Assembly: GCA_016212475.1 (NCBI GenBank)
Contig: JACRGC010000009.1
Location: 62,001-126,000 of the forward strand
Direction of reading: 5' to 3'
Source: Microcaldota archaeon
GTDB lineage: Archaea; Micrarchaeota; Micrarchaeia; Norongarragalinales; SBBD01
Length of the DNA stretch: 64,000 nt
The notes beneath the pieces were generated by a model. It did not search any database. It had not been told where the DNA came from and worked only from the letters and a program-made list of their open reading frames with translations. Numbering within the stretch: the stretch's first letter is position 1; each line of letters opens with the position of its first letter. Positions 63,170 to 64,000 of the stretch are shown here, in pieces. The position numbers were made by a program, and so were the translations under genes.

Positions 63170-64000
63170 TTATTTGCGCCTTTTTTGCTTGCTTTTTTTC
63201 GAAGGCCTTGCCTTTCCGGAAATTTTTTGAGTGGATTTTTCCAAAACCGCATCCGTTTTTTTCGTCTTTTGGGCATCTTCCTCATTTACCAAATCCGTTT
63301 CTTCCTCTTTTCCTTCTCCCATATCCTGCTCGGTTTGCAAATCTCCAAGTTCTGAATCTGGCATTTCCTCGTCTACAATTTCATTGCTCAAATCAGTTGC
63401 ATCGGCTTCATTTTCATCAATATTTTCCTTTTTCCCATCTATTTTTTCAAGCAATTTCTTCCTTCTTGAAACCACCAAATAAAGCGCAATTGCGCCCCCA
63501 ACAATTGCTGCAAGAAGCGGCCCAACTTTTGTTAGCGAAGCCGTAAACAACCCCGTTATGCTTCCGCTTTCCTTTTCCACTTCAATCCTTTTCCGATAAA
63601 TTTTGCCAGAAATTGCATCCTTGAAAACAAGCGTTTCGTTTCCGGATGTGATGTTTAGCCCAAGTTCGAATTCCTCGCCTGATTTCAATACGATTTCCTT
63701 CTCAGAAAAGCCAACCCCTTCAAGCGAAGAAGGAATCAGCCTGGCATTCAAATCCCCCTTGTTCTTGATTTTGATTGAAGTTTCAAATCCATCGGCGGTT
63801 TTTAGGATTTCGCCCTGCATAAATTCCATGGATGCTTCCGTTGCCTCAAATTCCACTTCCTTTTCGGAAAATCCCTCCTTTGCATAAATGCCAATCCTTG
63901 TTTTGATCTTTTCATCAGTCCCTTCGACCTTTGCCAAGATTTCAATTTCCTTTGTTTCGCCAGATTCCAAATCAAACGGCTTTTGTTCCAAAATTGCAAT
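63170..64000 (-). CDS. Surface protein with CARDB-like domain, N-terminus beyond the window
   Basis: The frame is open through the right edge, so the true start lies outside; about 276 residues are visible. A beta-rich domain ('SIKIKNKGDLNARLIPSSLEG', a CARDB-type strand pattern) precedes a membrane helix (VGPLLAAIVGGAIALYLVV) and a long charged cytoplasmic tail rich in Glu and Lys (ending KARPSKKSKQKRRK). Likely a large archaeal cell-surface protein anchored at its C-terminus. Family not recognised. Confidence 0.7.
   Translation of the reverse strand: MAILEQKPFDLESGETKEIEILAKVEGTDEKIKTRIGIYAKEGFSEKEVEFEATEASMEFMQGEILKTADGFETSIKIKNKGDLNARLIPSSLEGVGFSEKEIVLKSGEEFELGLNITSGNETLVFKDAISGKIYRKRIEVEKESGSITGLFTASLTKVGPLLAAIVGGAIALYLVVSRRKKLLEKIDGKKENIDENEADATDLSNEIVDEEMPDSELGDLQTEQDMGEGKEEETDLVNEEDAQKTKKTDAVLEKSTQKISGKARPSKKSKQKRRK

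Noticed and set aside
1-64000. CRISPR arrays, rRNA genes or further tRNAs
   Set aside because: I looked for regularly spaced repeats, T-arm sequences and conserved rRNA stretches on both strands and found only the one tRNA; a covariance-model scan would be needed to be certain.

Overview
The window is chromosomal DNA from an archaeon. Evidence: a TFB gene directly behind a Gar1 gene, RFC large subunit, KEOPS Pcc1-like protein, PAC2 family protein, archaeal RecJ/GAN-type DHH protein, archaeal-type ThrRS and GlyRS, cupin-type phosphoglucose isomerase, a tRNA-Arg gene with a bulge-helix-bulge intron, a euryarchaeal-style S-layer protein, and TATA boxes about 25-30 bases upstream of many start codons (leaderless genes). 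Gene packing is tight, several convergent genes overlap, and many proteins are short for their family. This fits a small-genome lineage (Diapherotrites/Micrarchaeota-like DPANN would be my guess), but the lineage is inference.

Layout. 1-2.1 kb: a truncated hypothetical gene, a missed small zinc protein and three tandem paralogous membrane-anchored Cys proteins. 2.2-10.1 kb: lipoyl synthase plus a complete pyruvate dehydrogenase complex (E1 alpha, E1 beta, E2, E3), a zincin-like gene, and a two-gene lipoate ligase (lplA/lplB). 10.2-22.9 kb: information processing and core metabolism (gar1, tfb, CYTH protein, NAD kinase, GlyRS, FolC, alkyltransferase, ThrRS, an HTH/zinc protein, PRPP synthetase), with two copies of a C-rich palindromic repeat. 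22.9-28.2 kb: a 1199-residue secreted coiled-coil protein, a MinD-like ATPase and a membrane protein. 28.2-34.8 kb: mevalonate kinase, diphosphomevalonate decarboxylase, phosphomevalonate kinase and type 2 IPP isomerase, i.e. a classical mevalonate route, interrupted by a HAD phosphatase, a repeat protein and a nucleotidyltransferase/small-protein pair. 34.9-38.6 kb: PAC2 protein, TadC-like pilus membrane protein, two prepilin-like proteins and membrane proteins. 38.5-46 kb: RFC large subunit, a YchF-type GTPase, a histidine phosphatase, intron-containing tRNA-Arg, phosphoglucose isomerase, DUF192, a methyltransferase, a secreted protein, a half-size transporter, Pcc1. 46-49 kb: S-layer gene with a long leader.

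49.2-55.3 kb is an accessory island: a DDE transposase, a ribbon-helix-helix regulator beside three CACATATGTG-type palindromes, a ParB-like protein, a cytosine-5 DNA methyltransferase, a Vsr-type nicking endonuclease, a convergent probable restriction endonuclease, a DnaQ-like exonuclease, and scattered TTTATGTGCA motifs that look like relic ends of the same insertion sequence. 55.3-64 kb returns to housekeeping genes: lipoprotein, GalT, coiled-coil protein, CBS protein, slipin, RecJ-like nuclease, dCTP deaminase-like protein, and a truncated surface protein.

The main physiological story is energy and lipid metabolism: pyruvate oxidised by a lipoate-dependent complex with both lipoate synthesis and ligation encoded next to it, and acetyl-CoA-derived mevalonate converted to IPP/DMAPP by the kinase-kinase-decarboxylase route. 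No CRISPR array, rRNA or second tRNA was seen.
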